Positions 14,560-28,900 of a stretch of DNA of 64,000 bases are shown here, in pieces (within the stretch, counting starts at the first letter, position 1; the number at the start of each line of letters is the position of its first letter). The DNA is taken from assembly GCA_013399875.1 (NCBI GenBank), contig VXAZ01006886.1, forward strand, positions 1,624,107 through 1,688,106. The letters are read 5' to 3'. Position numbers and translations under genes: made by a program. This DNA comes from Gymnorhina tibicen. Lineage: Eukaryota > Chordata > Aves > Passeriformes > Artamidae. A model generated the notes under the pieces. It made no database searches. It saw nothing but the letters and a program-made list of their open reading frames with translations, and had not been told where the DNA came from.

Positions 14560-14880
14560 AACATGTTTCCTTCAACTCATGGGTGGAAGATGAGGCAGCA
14601 TAATTACTGTGAGATGGATTCAACTGGGCAGATGTTTGCAAATCATCTTCATTTGGCTTGGTAGCAAAAGAAAGCCCCCTGCTCTCCTGCCAGCTGGCAG
14701 TTCAGTCAGGCCTTTTGCCTCTGCAACTCTCCATTTCCAATGAGCAAGTCACAAATGCGCATCGCAGAGTCCAGCTCTGTCTTGGCAACATCAGGAGACA
14801 CGGTCATCGCAGAGCTCGGGCTTGCAGTGATGGGCCTGTTTGCCACGTTCCACAACTACAAACCTGAAGCTGTGTGTTGT
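14560..14880. promoter_or_regulatory. Candidate conserved element with clustered CpGs
   Basis: The stretch around 14755-14825 holds about seven CpGs in roughly 70 bases, far above the surrounding DNA. It contains two copies of the 10-mer CATCGCAGAG (14760-14769 and 14805-14814), 45 bases apart. The first copy overlaps TGCGCATCGCA, which resembles an NRF1 site with one departure. Retained CpGs in otherwise CpG-poor vertebrate DNA suggest either lack of germline methylation or selective constraint. There is an open frame through it but no recognisable protein. Regulatory status is inferred. Confidence 0.3.
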
Positions 14881-17800
14881 CATGCGGGATAAAATTAGAA
14901 TCCTCTGTTCTTATTTCTCCTGTAAATTTAAAGCACACGTGATTTTTTTCTCAGTTCTATTTCTGTAAATAAGGAAGGTGCAATTTATAAAAACAAAGTT
15001 AGAAATGGACTTCAGGTAGCTGATGGATTAATTCTAGGAGTTTTATTAAATATTAAATGGAATTAGGAATTAAGGATAATTATTCACCACTCCTGTTTAG
15101 AGAAGAGAAGACAATTTAACATGGAAAAGTAACTCTACCTGAAGGTATTTTCTTTCTTTTTTTACATTTAAAAATTTAATTTTTAAGTTTGATTGGTAAT
15201 TGATTTACCTTGGTAAGACATGAGATAAAGGCACCTCTCAATTCCATCTCTGATATCTTTATAAACTGAAAAGTGAAAAAAAGTTTCCATGGAGTATCAA
15301 AAGAGAAGCTTAGCATAGGGGTTTAGTTATTCTGATTAGAATGAGCTCTGGACTCCAGCCTCTTTCTTGCTGAGAATCAGCCTGTGCCCAGGCTGGAACA
15401 GTGTTCAGGCTGTAGTTTGGGCCCATGGTGTGTGGTTCTAACTGATTCTTTCTCTGGGAAGTTAATGTTTGCTTTGAGAGAAGCAACCAGTGTGTGGGGA
15501 ATAAAGTGATGTCTCACAACTGCAGGAATCAGCCCTGGAGAAATGAGAGTTTGTGCAGAGAGGTTGATTTTTGTGAACAACTTTTTGCAGTGTTGGTTTC
15601 TTTATCTGCAGCCAGTCAGATTCATGTCCACATTTCAGTAATTAAATCTCTCTGTTTAATCTTTTAAATCCAATTTGGGCCATTTTTCAAAGACCACAGC
15701 TCCTTTGCCGGACATCTGAATGTTTAGTTTATCTGAGCTCTGAGCTGCTCATGTAAATTGAGTGTCTCTGGTTTGGATCTGCTTTTTTGATGAGTAAATA
15801 CCTCTTTGCAAATGGACTACAGATCCCTGGTTTGAGGGCTGTGCTGCGTTTATTTCTTGGTGTTGGTTGTTTTTGTTGTGGGTTTTGTCTTTTATGGGGG
15901 TGAGGAGGGAGGCTGGGGAAAGCGGTGAAGGGCAAAGAGTTAAAGAAGCCATACTGGGATGTGAAATGTGTATCCTAAGGTGTTAAGAGCTAGTACATGG
16001 ATCTGCAGCATTTCTGATACTGACATGGAGTAATTACACTTCTGTTTATGACTGATAGTTCAACTTCTGCCGGTGCCTCCATTATTAACTTCTGTTTTCA
16101 TGGAATTGTACTACAGGCAGGGTCTGTATCTGGGTAGTTTCATTAAAGCAGTTTTCAACAAGCTCTTTGGCTGTGCTAAGCATGGAAATAATATTAAATT
16201 AAAAGAAAATTCTGAACCCAGGGAACCTAATGTTCTGATATGGGATGTTAAGCTCTGTCATCACTAACACAACGTGTAATTTCTGTTTTGCTCTTATTGC
16301 ATGCAAGGTCAATGATTTTTCAGCATCAGTAGCTTCTAAACCAAGTGTTTTAACCATTGCAATAATAGCCTGAAAATCACAAGATCTTAAATAATGAGTT
16401 GACTCTCCATCGCCTTCCACTTGGAAGGGAAGTTTGACAACCAGGAGTCGCTGACCAGAGCCAGCGCTGCAGCAGAGCTTTGCCTCTTTCTGCTGCAGCC
16501 TTGGAGGGGTGGCTGAGCCAGGACTGTGAGCAGCACATTGCTCGGAAGGTGTTCAAACACAGCTCCTGTGTGACTGTCCAGACTCTGGTAGTGGTTTACA
16601 GTGTTTACAAAGGTTATTTAGGACATCAGGTAGAGATGAAAACTGAAGATACCCGACTTAATGAATTAATAGTTTTTCAAAAATGATATCTGGGTAGTGA
16701 TATCCTCAGTTTTTGTGTCTGGTCTTAGGCATAATCCCAGGATATGATGGTCTGTGTGGGGGAGGCAGAGTGGTCTGAGAAAATCCCAGCAAGATCAGCA
16801 GAGAGGTTTTGGCCTTTTACATCTTCATCCATGTTTGTATGAGACATAATCTACGATGATGAATCTGAATTATTTCATAAGCCTCATCAGCACAGTAACT
16901 GGGAACTGCCTAGAATGCCTCCTAAAGACTTTTTTTATTCTCTAAATGAGCGTAAAATCTGGGAATTTGGCTTTGATTTCAGTATATTGAATGTGAATGA
17001 AGTTGCCTGATGCAGAGCAAGAGGCTGTGATGAATATGGATGTGGTGCTGCTGGCCTTTGTTAGTGCAGAGGTGTCTGGGGAGACGAAATGGGGGGAGCT
17101 CCTGAGTGCTGATCTTATGCTCAGCTCTTGATAAAGGATGTTTGATAGCTTATTTTTGGGGGGTTTTTTTGCTGTTTTCTCTTCTTTTTAAAAGATTTCT
17201 TTAAGAGAGCTCCCTAGTCATCTCTGCCTGTACTACTCTACATCTTAGTAATATTTTACTTTTCTTGGATTAGGGGTTTTATGAATCAAGCCTTCCTGCT
17301 TTCTAAACAAAGGAAACTTAAAATTTCTAATTTTTGTTTTAATCTCAAAACTTCCTTAAAGTTAAAACCAAAAATCCCTAAGACATGGACAAGTCAGAAT
17401 TTCACTGCCTTCTTCCTCCCCCCGCTTCCTACCCCACACTGAAATATGAATTATATTTCGAGTTACTTAACTGATAAGAAAGATACAGAATTATGTTGTG
17501 CATTTTACAGCCTTAAGCAATATTTATTGTATTTTTGGGGCTTTAGTGTATATTTGGGGTATTTATTACAGCTGACATGAATTTATATTATTCCTTTGTC
17601 AGGCTATACTTGACAAACACTTCTTGACCTATTTTTAAAATATAAATGTAATATTTATGTTGTTTGTGTACTCCTTCATAAATTACAACTACACCCTGTA
17701 ATTGTAAACATAGATTCTGACAATCAAATGATAGATTTTTCATGAGTGTTCTAGTTTATTTTAGTTTTTCCCAGGAACTTCAGGTAATTAATTAAAAAAA

Positions 17801-18556
17801 AAAAACAAACTATTTATTTCCTCTCTCAAATGGAAAATGAAATAAATATAAACAAAGGAATTTTTACTTTGAATTATAAATTAAACAAAAGTGTGCTGTA
17901 CTAATTTTTCTTTTTAAGTGCTGAAAGGATGCAGGCTTCCTGCAGATATTGCCAGAGGAAAGCAAAGGTATTTGGGGAGTAGAATAGAATTCAGTAGATG
18001 TGTTTTCACATGAAGGATAGCTGGAATCCTGGAATAGTTCAGTTAATTGGATGGTTTTGCTTATTCTGTGTAATTAGGAAATTACCCATGTTCCATTCAA
18101 ACTCTTGTCATCTGAGCTTCAAAATCAACACTTGAATTTAGAGCAATGGTTTCTTTATGAATATTTATGGTTATACTTTAGATAAATCTTCACAGAGTTT
18201 CAGGTTTTCTGCATGTTTAGTGGGAAGCTTGAGTTTTCAGCTGTCCCTCAGAGTCAAAAGGATTCTGTGATGTAGAGAGACTAAGCAAAGTTGGAACTGC
18301 ACAGAAAAGAGAATTGTAAGATATTCTCTAAACAGAGGCGCTGCACTCAGAAAGAAGACGGAGGAGAGATTGTATTCCAACACATGAAGTTTCCCTTAGA
18401 GTTTCACAAGCACAACGTAAAATTACAAAAAGTCTGCTTATTAAACTCTGGGAGCATTTTATTGCTTGTAGAACTGCAGTCTGAATGTCACAGCTGTTAC
18501 TAATTACAACCAGGAATAATTACAACATTGAAGATTAATGTAACCGTACATTTCAG

Positions 18557-18606
18557 TGCATACAGGGTAATGGGAACAGAGGGGATGCATACAGGATGAT
18601 GGAAGT
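18557..18606 (+). repeat. Imperfect 29-bp tandem duplication
   Basis: The motif TGCATACAGG begins at 18557 and again at 18586, each copy followed by a similar purine-rich GATGG/AATGG segment. It lies in an AT-rich patch with several AATTAC homeodomain-like cores. It is probably a local replication-slippage duplication. Confidence 0.6.
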
Positions 18607-21600
18607 TTAATGTAATGCATACCTTTTTAGCTGATTAATAATAACTTGATGCCTTCATGTAATACTTTACATGTCTTTACCATTGTACATGCCTCTAATT
18701 CATAAGTCTTTAAAACACCCCAGGAAAAGAAACTGGCTGAACATCCCCGTCTGCCACTATCATTGTATGTTGCCTATGTGTGTTAGTAAAGATTCTTTTA
18801 TTGGTAACTCCTTTCTCTTTTTTCTTCATAATGTATCTCACCTTGGTCCAGTTTTGTGGTTTCTCCATGAAGTTTTCCAAAGCAGTAGATCCTAAGACAT
18901 ATTAACTGGCTCTTGGGTTTTATCTAGAAAGGATTTAATGTTTTGATGGGGTTTCTTTCACCATGTGGCTTTTTGAAATTACTTTAATTTCATTGGCAAT
19001 TCCATGCTGCTTCTAGTCCCAGAGTTATGAAACTCTGGTGTGCAAACTGCTGGTACCTGCTGGGCTGTGGGAAATGGTCTGCAAGGACAAACACATCCCT
19101 CTTGGGATGGAGTTTGATGAGACAGCATTGCCACTTGGGAAGAACCAGAGCTGACGGAGGAAAACACACAGCAACACTTTTCTCATGGTATTGAAGCCAA
19201 TGTAATTTTATGTTTCCCATGAGCTAAGAACATTTGTGCAGTCCGTTCCTCAGGCCTGGTGGTGTTTGCTAACTTGTTAAGGTGTAGTAAATGGGTCTCC
19301 TGCTCACCATTTCACCTGGTTTGTAACATGTTTTCTTGTATTTACCTCTGCTGTGGACCTAGCAAATCACTTTTTGAAGCTTATCCAGTACTCTTGGCAT
19401 GGAGGTAACAGCACACGCTCTTTGATGCCCAGATGTGGCAGTTTCTTGAAGGTGTTTCACTGTCCCATCTTCTTTTTAGAAGATGGACTTCATTAAGCAC
19501 AATAGACTTTACCTTTTTTTTTCCTCTCTTCAGTGCCAGACTCTGTCTTGCACTCAAATAATCATGAGGCAACTGTTTCAGTGGGAACTTTGTGCAGCTG
19601 AATTTTGTAACTGCCCCAATCAACTTGCAAAGTGCCACTTCTTTGCTTCACACACAAGTTTTCTCTGGGAAAGGGGGCTTTAATTTCCAGCTCTGTCTCA
19701 AGCAGAGGCCTTGCAGAGCATGCTCATCCCCAGCGGTGGGGAGCAGCAGCCTAGGCAGCATTCCTGGAGTCTGGAGCTCCTGTGAGTGGCCTGCAACACA
19801 GGGAAGGGGAGAGCCACATTAGGAATGCCTACTGTGCTCTCAAGTTGCTGACTGGAGAGAAGCCGGGGAAAGCTCCACTAGCCCACACCAGCAGAACTGG
19901 AGGGGCTTCTGGAGGGTCCAGGTGCATCTTTTCATCCATTTTTACAGGAATTAATATAAAATCTTCTCTCTATATTCTGGTAACCATTTTTATTTCCTTT
20001 CTTACCCTTTCTTATTTTTTTTTAGATCTCTAGGTTGGTGTGAACCTCTCACACCTTATAGGAAAAGGATTTGGAGAACCTCTCCCTCTATGAGGAAAAT
20101 GGAGTACCCCAGCTGTGCTTCCCAGGCTTGTTAATAGATCTGTTTTACTGTGTTCTGTTCCAGTGCCAGAGAATTTTGTCAGGCAATCCAGAGTGATTGA
20201 TTCTAGGGAAACAAAACACCATTTCCTTCTGTTTTCAGTCTTGAGTCACGTTGTAGCTCTCATACCAGATTTTTTTTCCCCCAGTAATTCCAGAATTCAT
20301 GCACTTGTCTACCAACAGCTGTACAAAATTAACTGAAAATAACTTTCAATTCTGATCTTCTAAAAATTGTGACTCAGAGACTGATAAAAATGGCCCATCA
20401 TCCTTCTGGATTTTCTATGGAACGAAAAAAGGCCGTGTCCCAGACAACAGAGGTTCTGTAACATCTGGAGTTTCATATTGTTTTTCATGATGTAAGGTGC
20501 TCCAATGCTGCATGGAATAATTTTTTTTTCTGATTCGAACTGCTGGTCACCCATAACAGAACTTGAGAATTTGATGCAACATTTACAGTTTACTTTGTCT
20601 TACTTTCCTTGCAGATGAACCTCTACAAAAAAGGTAGAAAGAAAGACCCAGAGAACAAGAAGTTTGTTCTTTGCATTTGCAAACTCTGTAGAAAGCCAGT
20701 GTTCCATCATTAGTTGAAGCTGATATAGAAGTATTTGCAATGGCAATACACTGCTCTTAGTCACCCATGGTCAAGTGTGTTCTGCTGAGTAACAAAATGA
20801 CCAATTCCAGCAGTGGCTGCAGGGGCCAGCATGCTGTCTGCTTAGCAAATTCCCCCTTAGTAAGCATGGATTCACTGCTTTTCCTGGAAATGCTGCTTCT
20901 CTGGAGGATCACATCCATACAGTTCTCTTCCCACTGGCGTTCTCCATTAAGGTGTTTGAAGTCTCTTGCTTCATACCGAACATTTTTTATTGTGTTACTG
21001 TGCAGAACAAGTTGAGTGTTGAGTGTGAGAAGGGGGGAGACGAGTAATGGTTGGAAAAGGCTGCTGGGACAAGTAAGTTGAATAGAAAAGAGGTGATGGG
21101 GAGGATGGGTTGCATGTAAAAAACATTCAGGTTGGAGTGGCTTGATGGGGAGTAGTGAAATTTTGTAAAAATGTTATTCCATAATAAAACACATCCATTT
21201 TCCACAACATTGTCATCCACAAGGTGTGTGAGTCCCTGCAGGCCAGACAAGGTGAATCCATGCCAATCCATCCTGTCAGGGTTAGATTGCTGCCTGTCAC
21301 AGACTAAAAACCAGCCAAGGAGTATTCACCTTTCCATTGCAACCAAATTCCAACAGTCATTCCACATCCTGTTGTCACAGAGTAAGAGGAGTAATGTGAA
21401 TTAGCATGGGTCAATTTTATCCTAAATAGTTGGAAATTGACTGCTGACTCAGAATATTTTTGGGGTTCACTTTCCTAAAAATCTACAAGGAAGTGGAAAT
21501 AGAGCATTACACTGTTTCTAGAGCAATTTGAATTCTATGGGAAGATCAGCCATCTTATTTGCAGTCCAAGGTGCTGATCTATTTTATGTTTAAGTCTCCA

Positions 21601-22790
21601 ATATTTCTCTTCTTTTTGGTTCAGTTCCCTGTTTATTAATTTTCAGATTCTTCGTGAATGAAAAGGCCAAAATGTTTGTCTTTTGTTAACCATGCTGTCA
21701 TAATATAATACAAAATTAATACTGCGTTATGTAAAATGCAGCATTGCTACATTTCCTTCATGGAATGCTGAAATATTTTCATGCTCTTAGAAGTTTCATC
21801 CTTTGGATTTTGTACCTGGTGCACTTTCCCAGAGGTCTCTGGCTATGCAAAGCCAGCCAGCTTCCTTTCACAGAGATTGGTTCCATTGAGGACCTGCTCA
21901 CTGGGACTGTATCTTCAGCTTGGTGCAGACAGCTGACCTTTGGGTGAACTTCTAGTAATTTGCTTTTTCTATTTGTTAATGATTGGAGATTTTGTGGAGG
22001 ATTTGTATGGCAGCAGAACAGCAGATGAACAATAATGTATGTCCTCATTAAGTCTTCAGTATTTCTTTTTCATTGGACTTTTCTCTGAGTGGGAAGAACT
22101 AAGCCCTTATTCTTCAGTTAATGGCATCAGAATTGTCCTTCTTAAGTGAGCAAGAGCCTACTGTACTTCTTAATTTGCTTTTAGTGAAAGGATTGCACAG
22201 AGGCATTATCTGGAGTTTAGCAGTGTAGCTAGCCAGTATATGTTTGGTTGGGGTTTTTCTGTTTCCCCTGACATGGCTTTTTCCCCTTTCCAGGCTGATG
22301 GAAAGTTGCTTCATTATATGCAGTCCAAGCAGCCTAGGAATAGCCAGAGGTCTTTTCATCAATTTTCCACTACATTCCCACACCTGTTTCCCATTGATAA
22401 CCCACTATTTTATCACTACCTTCCATGTTCCTTATGTAAATTAGTATCAAAATGTTTCAGAATATTTTATGGGGTTTCTAGCACTTCTTTTTTTCCTCAC
22501 TTCTGGAGACACTTTTCTGACTTTTACAGTGGTTTTTCATTTAAGACCCTTTTGTTTTTCTTTCCCCTTGTTTGTTCTCTCCACTATATCACCCTCCTTT
22601 TTTATCTTGTAGAGTGTTGCATTTATCTTTGAGTTTGTATTGATGTTCTTCCATTGACCTTGCTTTTTTATGAAAGCATAAAGAAATTTCTGTACATCAT
22701 TAATGAGTGGTGTCTGCTGTAAAATCATTGTTTAGATAATATTATAAAATTACTGAAACTTGTATTAAAACGTCTTTTCATATCATGCCA

Positions 22791-22804
22791 CACTTTTAAA
22801 AGTG
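22791..22804. repeat. Perfect 14-bp palindrome
   Basis: CACTTTTAAAAGTG is perfectly self-complementary. The core half, CACTT/AAGTG, is an NKX2-type homeodomain motif, so the palindrome could hold two opposed sites. No other support for function. Confidence 0.5.
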
Positions 22805-25800
22805 AAATTGCAGACACTGGGGAAGTTTGAATTCAATTCTGATGTGACTTGCTCCTATGCATTTAACATATGGCAGCAGCTTTTCTTTTTCTGGCTGTGA
22901 TCCAAGCCTTGAGTATCCATTCCTGTTTCTCTGCTCATTGAAACATCCAGTGGCTTTGGGTGGATTTAAGGAAAGGCTCTTAGGAAATAAATGGCAAAAT
23001 AATGGTTGATGCAATGAAAAGTATATGAAATGTAGTCTAAACTGGGTAATTAACTGCTTTCTGGTGCTCTTCATTCCAACATCATCAACACCATTCCAAC
23101 AGGTTTGGTTACTTTTTTTTTTCATTTTGAAAATGTAAGGCTACTTTGCTTTGGGTTTGGATTGTCCTTTTTCTATTGCAAATGAAACACACTTGTTTTT
23201 TATGTTTTTGTCATTGGTAACTTATGAATTTAATGAGATATTCCTATGAATACCTGTGTGCAATTACTGTGTAGTGTCTCCTTATAGTTTATCACATTTA
23301 GATCACTTCTAGGATTGTGCTAATGAACAGCCTTGTTTGCATGTAACTTCCTATGTTAACAGAACAGTATGACAGTTCATAAAAATATTTTTTTAATGAA
23401 ACTTACTTTTATTGTCTGTAGACAAATAAGTACTCTTCAAAGCATATTTCTTTTATTTTTTTTTCCTGTCAATTATTGCATCCTCCTTTACAGCAAAGCA
23501 CTAATCTTAAACTATGCCCCATGTTGTTTTCCAAAGTTTCTTTCTGTGGGTCTTTTTTGAATTACTTTGTCTTTCTCTTCCTTAAGCAACATGTTCCAAC
23601 TGCCTGATGCACATGGTAACCTTTATGTCAATGTCAAATAGGGTTGTTCTAAAAAGATCCACTGACAGAGTGAAAAGGAACAAACAAATCCATCAACTTG
23701 CTAAAATGAGGGTTAAAAAGCCTGGAAATGTTAGCATTTAAATTAAAAAAATGTTGATCTCCTGCCAGCCTTCTACCTTCTGTGCTCAGTTCATTTGAAT
23801 TGGTAGGATATCAGATGATGGAAGTTAACCTCTGAAGCTTTTAGGGGGAAGCTGTTTTGTCTCCTCCAGTTCCCTGCTGACTCAAGGGAAAGAAGCTGAC
23901 ATGTTGAGCTGGGAAGTGTGTCTTTGGGTGGACACATTCTCACAGATTTATTTTTCTTCCAGTTCTGCTGCAAGGTGAAGGATAAGTTTTAAACACTGAT
24001 TTTGAAGTAGTCATGAAATAATCCTTCATGCTATGTTATCCTACTGTTAAAGGAATTGGAGTACCTTCAAGCATTTATAGACAGGATGTGCAGAAGGCAG
24101 TGATTTGCAGTCTTGGGACCTGTTAAACTGGACACTGTCACTACCAGAATCACTAGCTACCCAAAGAACATGAGGCACAATTAAAACTTAGATAAGAAAT
24201 TGTTATTTTTAGTTGCCTTCCATTCTGTGAGCCATTACAACTTTTAAGGACATCTTGGCAGTAATGAGAGCCTGAGGCCTTACTTTAAGGGCTGGGATTG
24301 TGATATAAATGCCTCACTCTGTAGCTCACACCTTCTAAGGAAGGCACTGATTCTCGTTACTGGGAGCAGTTACTGGGAGCTGGCAACACTTTGGTTCAGG
24401 TGGCATGAAAAGTGTCCTTAGCCTGGTTAAACTTTCTGGCTGTGTGGGCAGTTTGGTGCCTGCTTAGAAACAGGTGAAAAAACTGATGGCTACCTTGAAT
24501 TGCTATTTTAAAGACTGTATCTCTCAAGCTAAAGAATAGTTTCTTTATCTGCACAGTGCTGGCATTTGACTGTTTAATGGCCAGGAAGGGAAGAAGCTCC
24601 TGTGTCTTCTGTACAACCACAGTATGTGCTGACAGGAGATGTGCTCTACACCCATGATGATGTGATGTGTAGCAATCTTGGGAAAATTCCCTACTGCTCT
24701 GGAAGTTACCTCCTTCTTCCTGCAGCAGAAGGAATAATTCAAGATGATGAGCTTGGTAGTTTTGGTCCTGAAATCACTCTACTCTCCTAACATCAAGAAG
24801 CAATGGGCCAAACTTCAATGGTTTTCCTTTTCATTCCTCAGTGAAATGTACTGCTTTGTCTTGCAGGGTTCTCTAAGCTTTGGGGATCACTGCAGGGATG
24901 GCAAAGTCAAACAAAACTGTTTTATTTTAGTTATAATTACTTCTGTATGGTACTAATTAGGAAACCAGAGAGGCTAGACCAGTTTGTAAGTGGCAGGAAG
25001 GCTACGTTTATTGAGATTTTCATACACTTTAAAATCAATTTTTCCAAAGAGATTTTTCAGGGAGAAGTCTTTAAGGAAAAAGGTAAACTAATGAGATCTC
25101 AGACTGGATCCAGTTGTGCTACCAATGTGTCCTTTTTTGCTCTTTAGAACAAATAATCTACCATCTTTTGCTCAGTAGTGAAACCCTACAGTGTATTGCC
25201 TTGCAGTAGTATTTTAGCAGTCTCTATAGAGATCATTAACGGGAAATGTAAGAAGAATTGCATGATGTAGTTGATATTAGTTTGGTATAAGAGAGTAAAC
25301 GAAAAAAAATCTTTTATTATTCCTCAGTTGAACTACAGCAAGATGCTGCTCAGGATGCTGAAAGGTCAAAGCTGCTGTTTCCTGGTGATGTGTCAGAGCT
25401 TGTTTTGTTCTGTTCTCTTTCTTTGGCCACCTAATTATGGTTTGCCTGCAGAAGGGAACTGGATGATCCATGATGAGTGCTGTGCCTTTGGCAGATGGGC
25501 ATTGCAGTCATACTCTTGGGCTTTCATTTGCATGTTTCTTACATCTCTGTATTTTCACAGGAAGATTCTTAGAATAAACGGAATTTCCAATTGTTACATA
25601 GCAAACCATTTTAAAGATCCACTTCAGAGTTTTACCATTTGGCCAACATGTAGCTGTTGCTTTTACACGAGGTGAGCCCCTGCAGTACCGACTGGGGCTG
25701 TACTCCAACCCTCTTTTTAACAGGCACCACATCCCAGGAACCCGTGCTTCTTGGTTGTGTACGGCTCAACCTGGTTATTGGAAAGAAGATGGTGCATTCC

Positions 25801-25900
25801 CATCTGTGTGGAAAAATTCCTGGTGTATACTCATGCTGGATGGCGTGAATTTCTCTGAGCACTGTCAAGACCAGCACCCGCCTCTTTAGAGTGTGTGTAC

Positions 25901-25965
25901 CCCCAGTGCTACTGCTGTGCCTGTCCTGTGGAGTCCCCCCAGTGCTAATGCTGTGCATGTGTGCT
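25901..25965 (+). repeat. 36-bp tandem duplication, about 1.8 copies
   Basis: The 10-mer CCCCAGTGCT starts at 25901 and again at 25937. The following TGCTGTGC segment is also repeated, with single-base differences. It is GC-richer than its surroundings. It may be polymorphic in copy number, as short minisatellites often are. Confidence 0.65.
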
Positions 25966-28900
25966 CCCTGGGGCTGCCCTGAGCAATTCTGGTGTCAGCT
26001 TGATGTCCTGCACACTATCAAAACTTGCACTTAACTCTCTGTCTGGAACATTTAATGCCTAAAAAGCCGATTGTTTGTAGCCAGTGTTGCTACAGAAACC
26101 CACTGTATATTGGATAGGGAAGGATGGCTGCCATGGAAGTGTGTTGAACCTAAATGTTAGATGCAACAAAACTTGCTGATACAGACTTGCTGTCTGTAGG
26201 AGAATGTTAGTTGAGGAAAGACAGGGATTACTGCACCATCAGTTGGTGATACTCAGATCATACATTCACATATATTACACCTGTTAAGATACTTACGAGA
26301 AATAATCCAGATGTACATTCATGGGCATTAATAATTTCCTTAATGTAATGTTATGAAAAGGACTTCATCCAAAGAGATACAAGGCTGTGTTTTCTGTCCC
26401 AGTCAGCAAAAATAAACCACGTTTAAGTGACTTGCTGAATAAGAGTTTACTCAGACGCATCTATAAATGGCTTCAAGAGCTAGATGAACACATGTAAATA
26501 TAAGAGGTGCAATTGTCTTTGAAATAAAAAGCAGAAATCTTCCAGACTGGAGTGAAATAAAGTCAAATCTTTACTTACATGATTTTGGCAACACACCAAT
26601 AAGAATAATCAAAATGTGAGGATCAACTTGTAAACCTTGATTGAGTGTGGAATATTTCGGAGACAGGTGAGCAGAGAAAGGGAAGAGAGCAGGCACCGAG
26701 GACATCCACAGGCAGTCCAAAATGAAGCTTGATGTGGCAGATTTCTGCCTGGGGGCTTCAAAAATTCCCAGCGCAATGAGCATTTTTTTCTCTCCAACCC
26801 ATAGCTGTTACAGTGAAGCTGAGCCTTTCACAACAAAACCTGTCTCTGAACTGAAATAATCCTTCCTGCTGCTGCTTTTCAGGGTGGAAATGGTGTGCAG
26901 CAGGAGGGGAGAAAGGGATTAAATGAACCTTGAATTTAGTGCTCAGTGTTAGAATCCAGTTTAAATGAAAGTAAACATCTTATTGTTTTGGTGCAATTAT
27001 GGACTTGGACCAAGTTTATTTTAGGAGTGATTTTATTTTTATCTTGAATTCAGTGGTAAGAAGTTTAAGTTCTCTTATTTGTACCCATTACCTTTTGTTT
27101 CCTTTGGCACCCTTTGTTTCTGTTGAGCCTTGTAAGTTTGTAATCTGTTGTGCCTTTACATCTGTCTAAACACAAATGGTGTTTCTGGTGTTTTTAACAC
27201 CCTGAAGGAATTTATAAACTCTGACCCCACGGTTGACATTAATGGTTCTGACTGGCCATGGTTTGTTTTGGGCTGGCTGGGTACAGTAGCACTGATGTAG
27301 GGGGCTGAGACACCATTTTTAGCTGTAGGATTTAAGAAATAATTGGTTTAAATATGAATTTTCTTTGATGTTAGAATAAAATGGGCTGGCAAGCAGAGTG
27401 CTTCTATGCTTGCGTCTATAAATAGAACAAATTTTCCTTTTAAGCCTTTGATAGAATCTTGAACCAGCTGAAACTCCTGCTTTCTTGTGTTCCAGCCACT
27501 AGCAATGAAATGGCTTTAATATTTAAGTAACTGTTTTTATTAGACTCTGGTAGGCTTTAATAGGTGTTCCTGGAGTGCTGTTGACTTGTTCTTTATTGGT
27601 TAGCTGAGAGAAAAAGCTTTTATTCTTTTCCAGCAGGACCCTGAGGGTGTCATTCAACACCCTAGGGCAAGATGCTGAGCCAAACTCAGCAATAGGAGGC
27701 AATGACAAATCTGGATTTTAGGGAAATAGAGCAGGTTAGGACTCAGCTGCATTCTCAGTTTGTTAAATTTCATTTTTGACACATTCAAAATGTAATCATC
27801 AGGTTCTATTTCCAACTGATGGCCTTCAAAATATATTTATTCACACAAACTAATTTCTGTTGGTGCTTTGAACTGGACTAACTTTTATGTGAAAGATGGT
27901 TCTGATAAGTCATCTTCTTGCCTTGCATCAAAGACAACTTTGTCATTTTCGAAGAAATATTTTGAAGAAATAATGAACAATAGAAAATTGTACCGTGAAA
28001 CATTAGGTCTTGCGTGAAAGTAGGCCCTGAAGTGAGACTTCCTGTCCTACAACCCTAGCGCTGCTAAACATCATTTTAGCAGGACATAAAGGATTTTCAT
28101 GTTAGACTGGAAAAACAAAACAGAAATGCCACTTCCACTAGCGGAAGCTGAGTCCTTTGCAATGTAAATTGCCATCCTTTTGTTGGTAGGTTTGGGAAAG
28201 AATAAAGAACTTCTGGCTTGTTTAAAACCCACCAGCACAACAGAAAAAATAGCAATTATTTTTTCTAGTTGGGGTGTTGAGCTTTGTATTTTATGTTTGG
28301 GCTGATAATTTGAATTAAGGGAAAAATGTGCATTTAGCCTCTCTCCTAAGCTGTAGGATCCCTATTTGCTAGATAAATACTGCACTCCAGTAAGGAATGT
28401 TGAAGCATCATTTGTTCCCACCAGATGTTACAATCCCTGTCTAAAAGGGCTATTCCAGTATTTTGCTGAAAATACTAAAAGAAAACTATCATCTTATACG
28501 TAGGACCTGGCACAGGAAATACCATCTGAAAAAAGATTTTTTTATAGAAAGCTTTAAGCATATGTATCTAGGTTATAATAAAGTTATGACAGTATTTGCT
28601 GTCAGATTCTAGAGTATTAAACAGTCCAGAACTGAAATATGAATGTGTGTTTTTCTGAGTTTTCACTTTGTTTTTCTGTTATTGCTTTCGGCAACTACTG
28701 TTGTCAGCTGGGCACTCAGGATATTTTTTTCTCCTGCACAGAAGTGTTGATGGGTTGGGAACACTGCTTTAGGGTTAATTTCCCAAAGTGATGTTTTGAA
28801 GTGTGGTTATTTTTGTAAGTCACTAGTCAGAGTAAAGCAGACAAACTAACAAAATGTGAAATACTGGGGCTGCTGAGGATGGATTGAAGACTAAATATAA

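Noticed and set aside
20532..20610. tRNA-like B box (GTTCGAATC on the - strand)
   Set aside because: No matching A box at the right distance and no cloverleaf pairing. The CCA-side acceptor stem is absent.
22240..22632. + strand ATG frame of 130 codons
   Set aside because: The sequence is pyrimidine-rich, which gives a Phe/Ser/Leu-laden translation and few stops. No domain and no conserved-looking segment.
25526..25533. Octamer ATTTGCAT (also at 47513-47520)
   Set aside because: An eight-base site is expected a few times by chance in 64 kb, and these two copies lack CpG retention or a neighbouring motif cluster.
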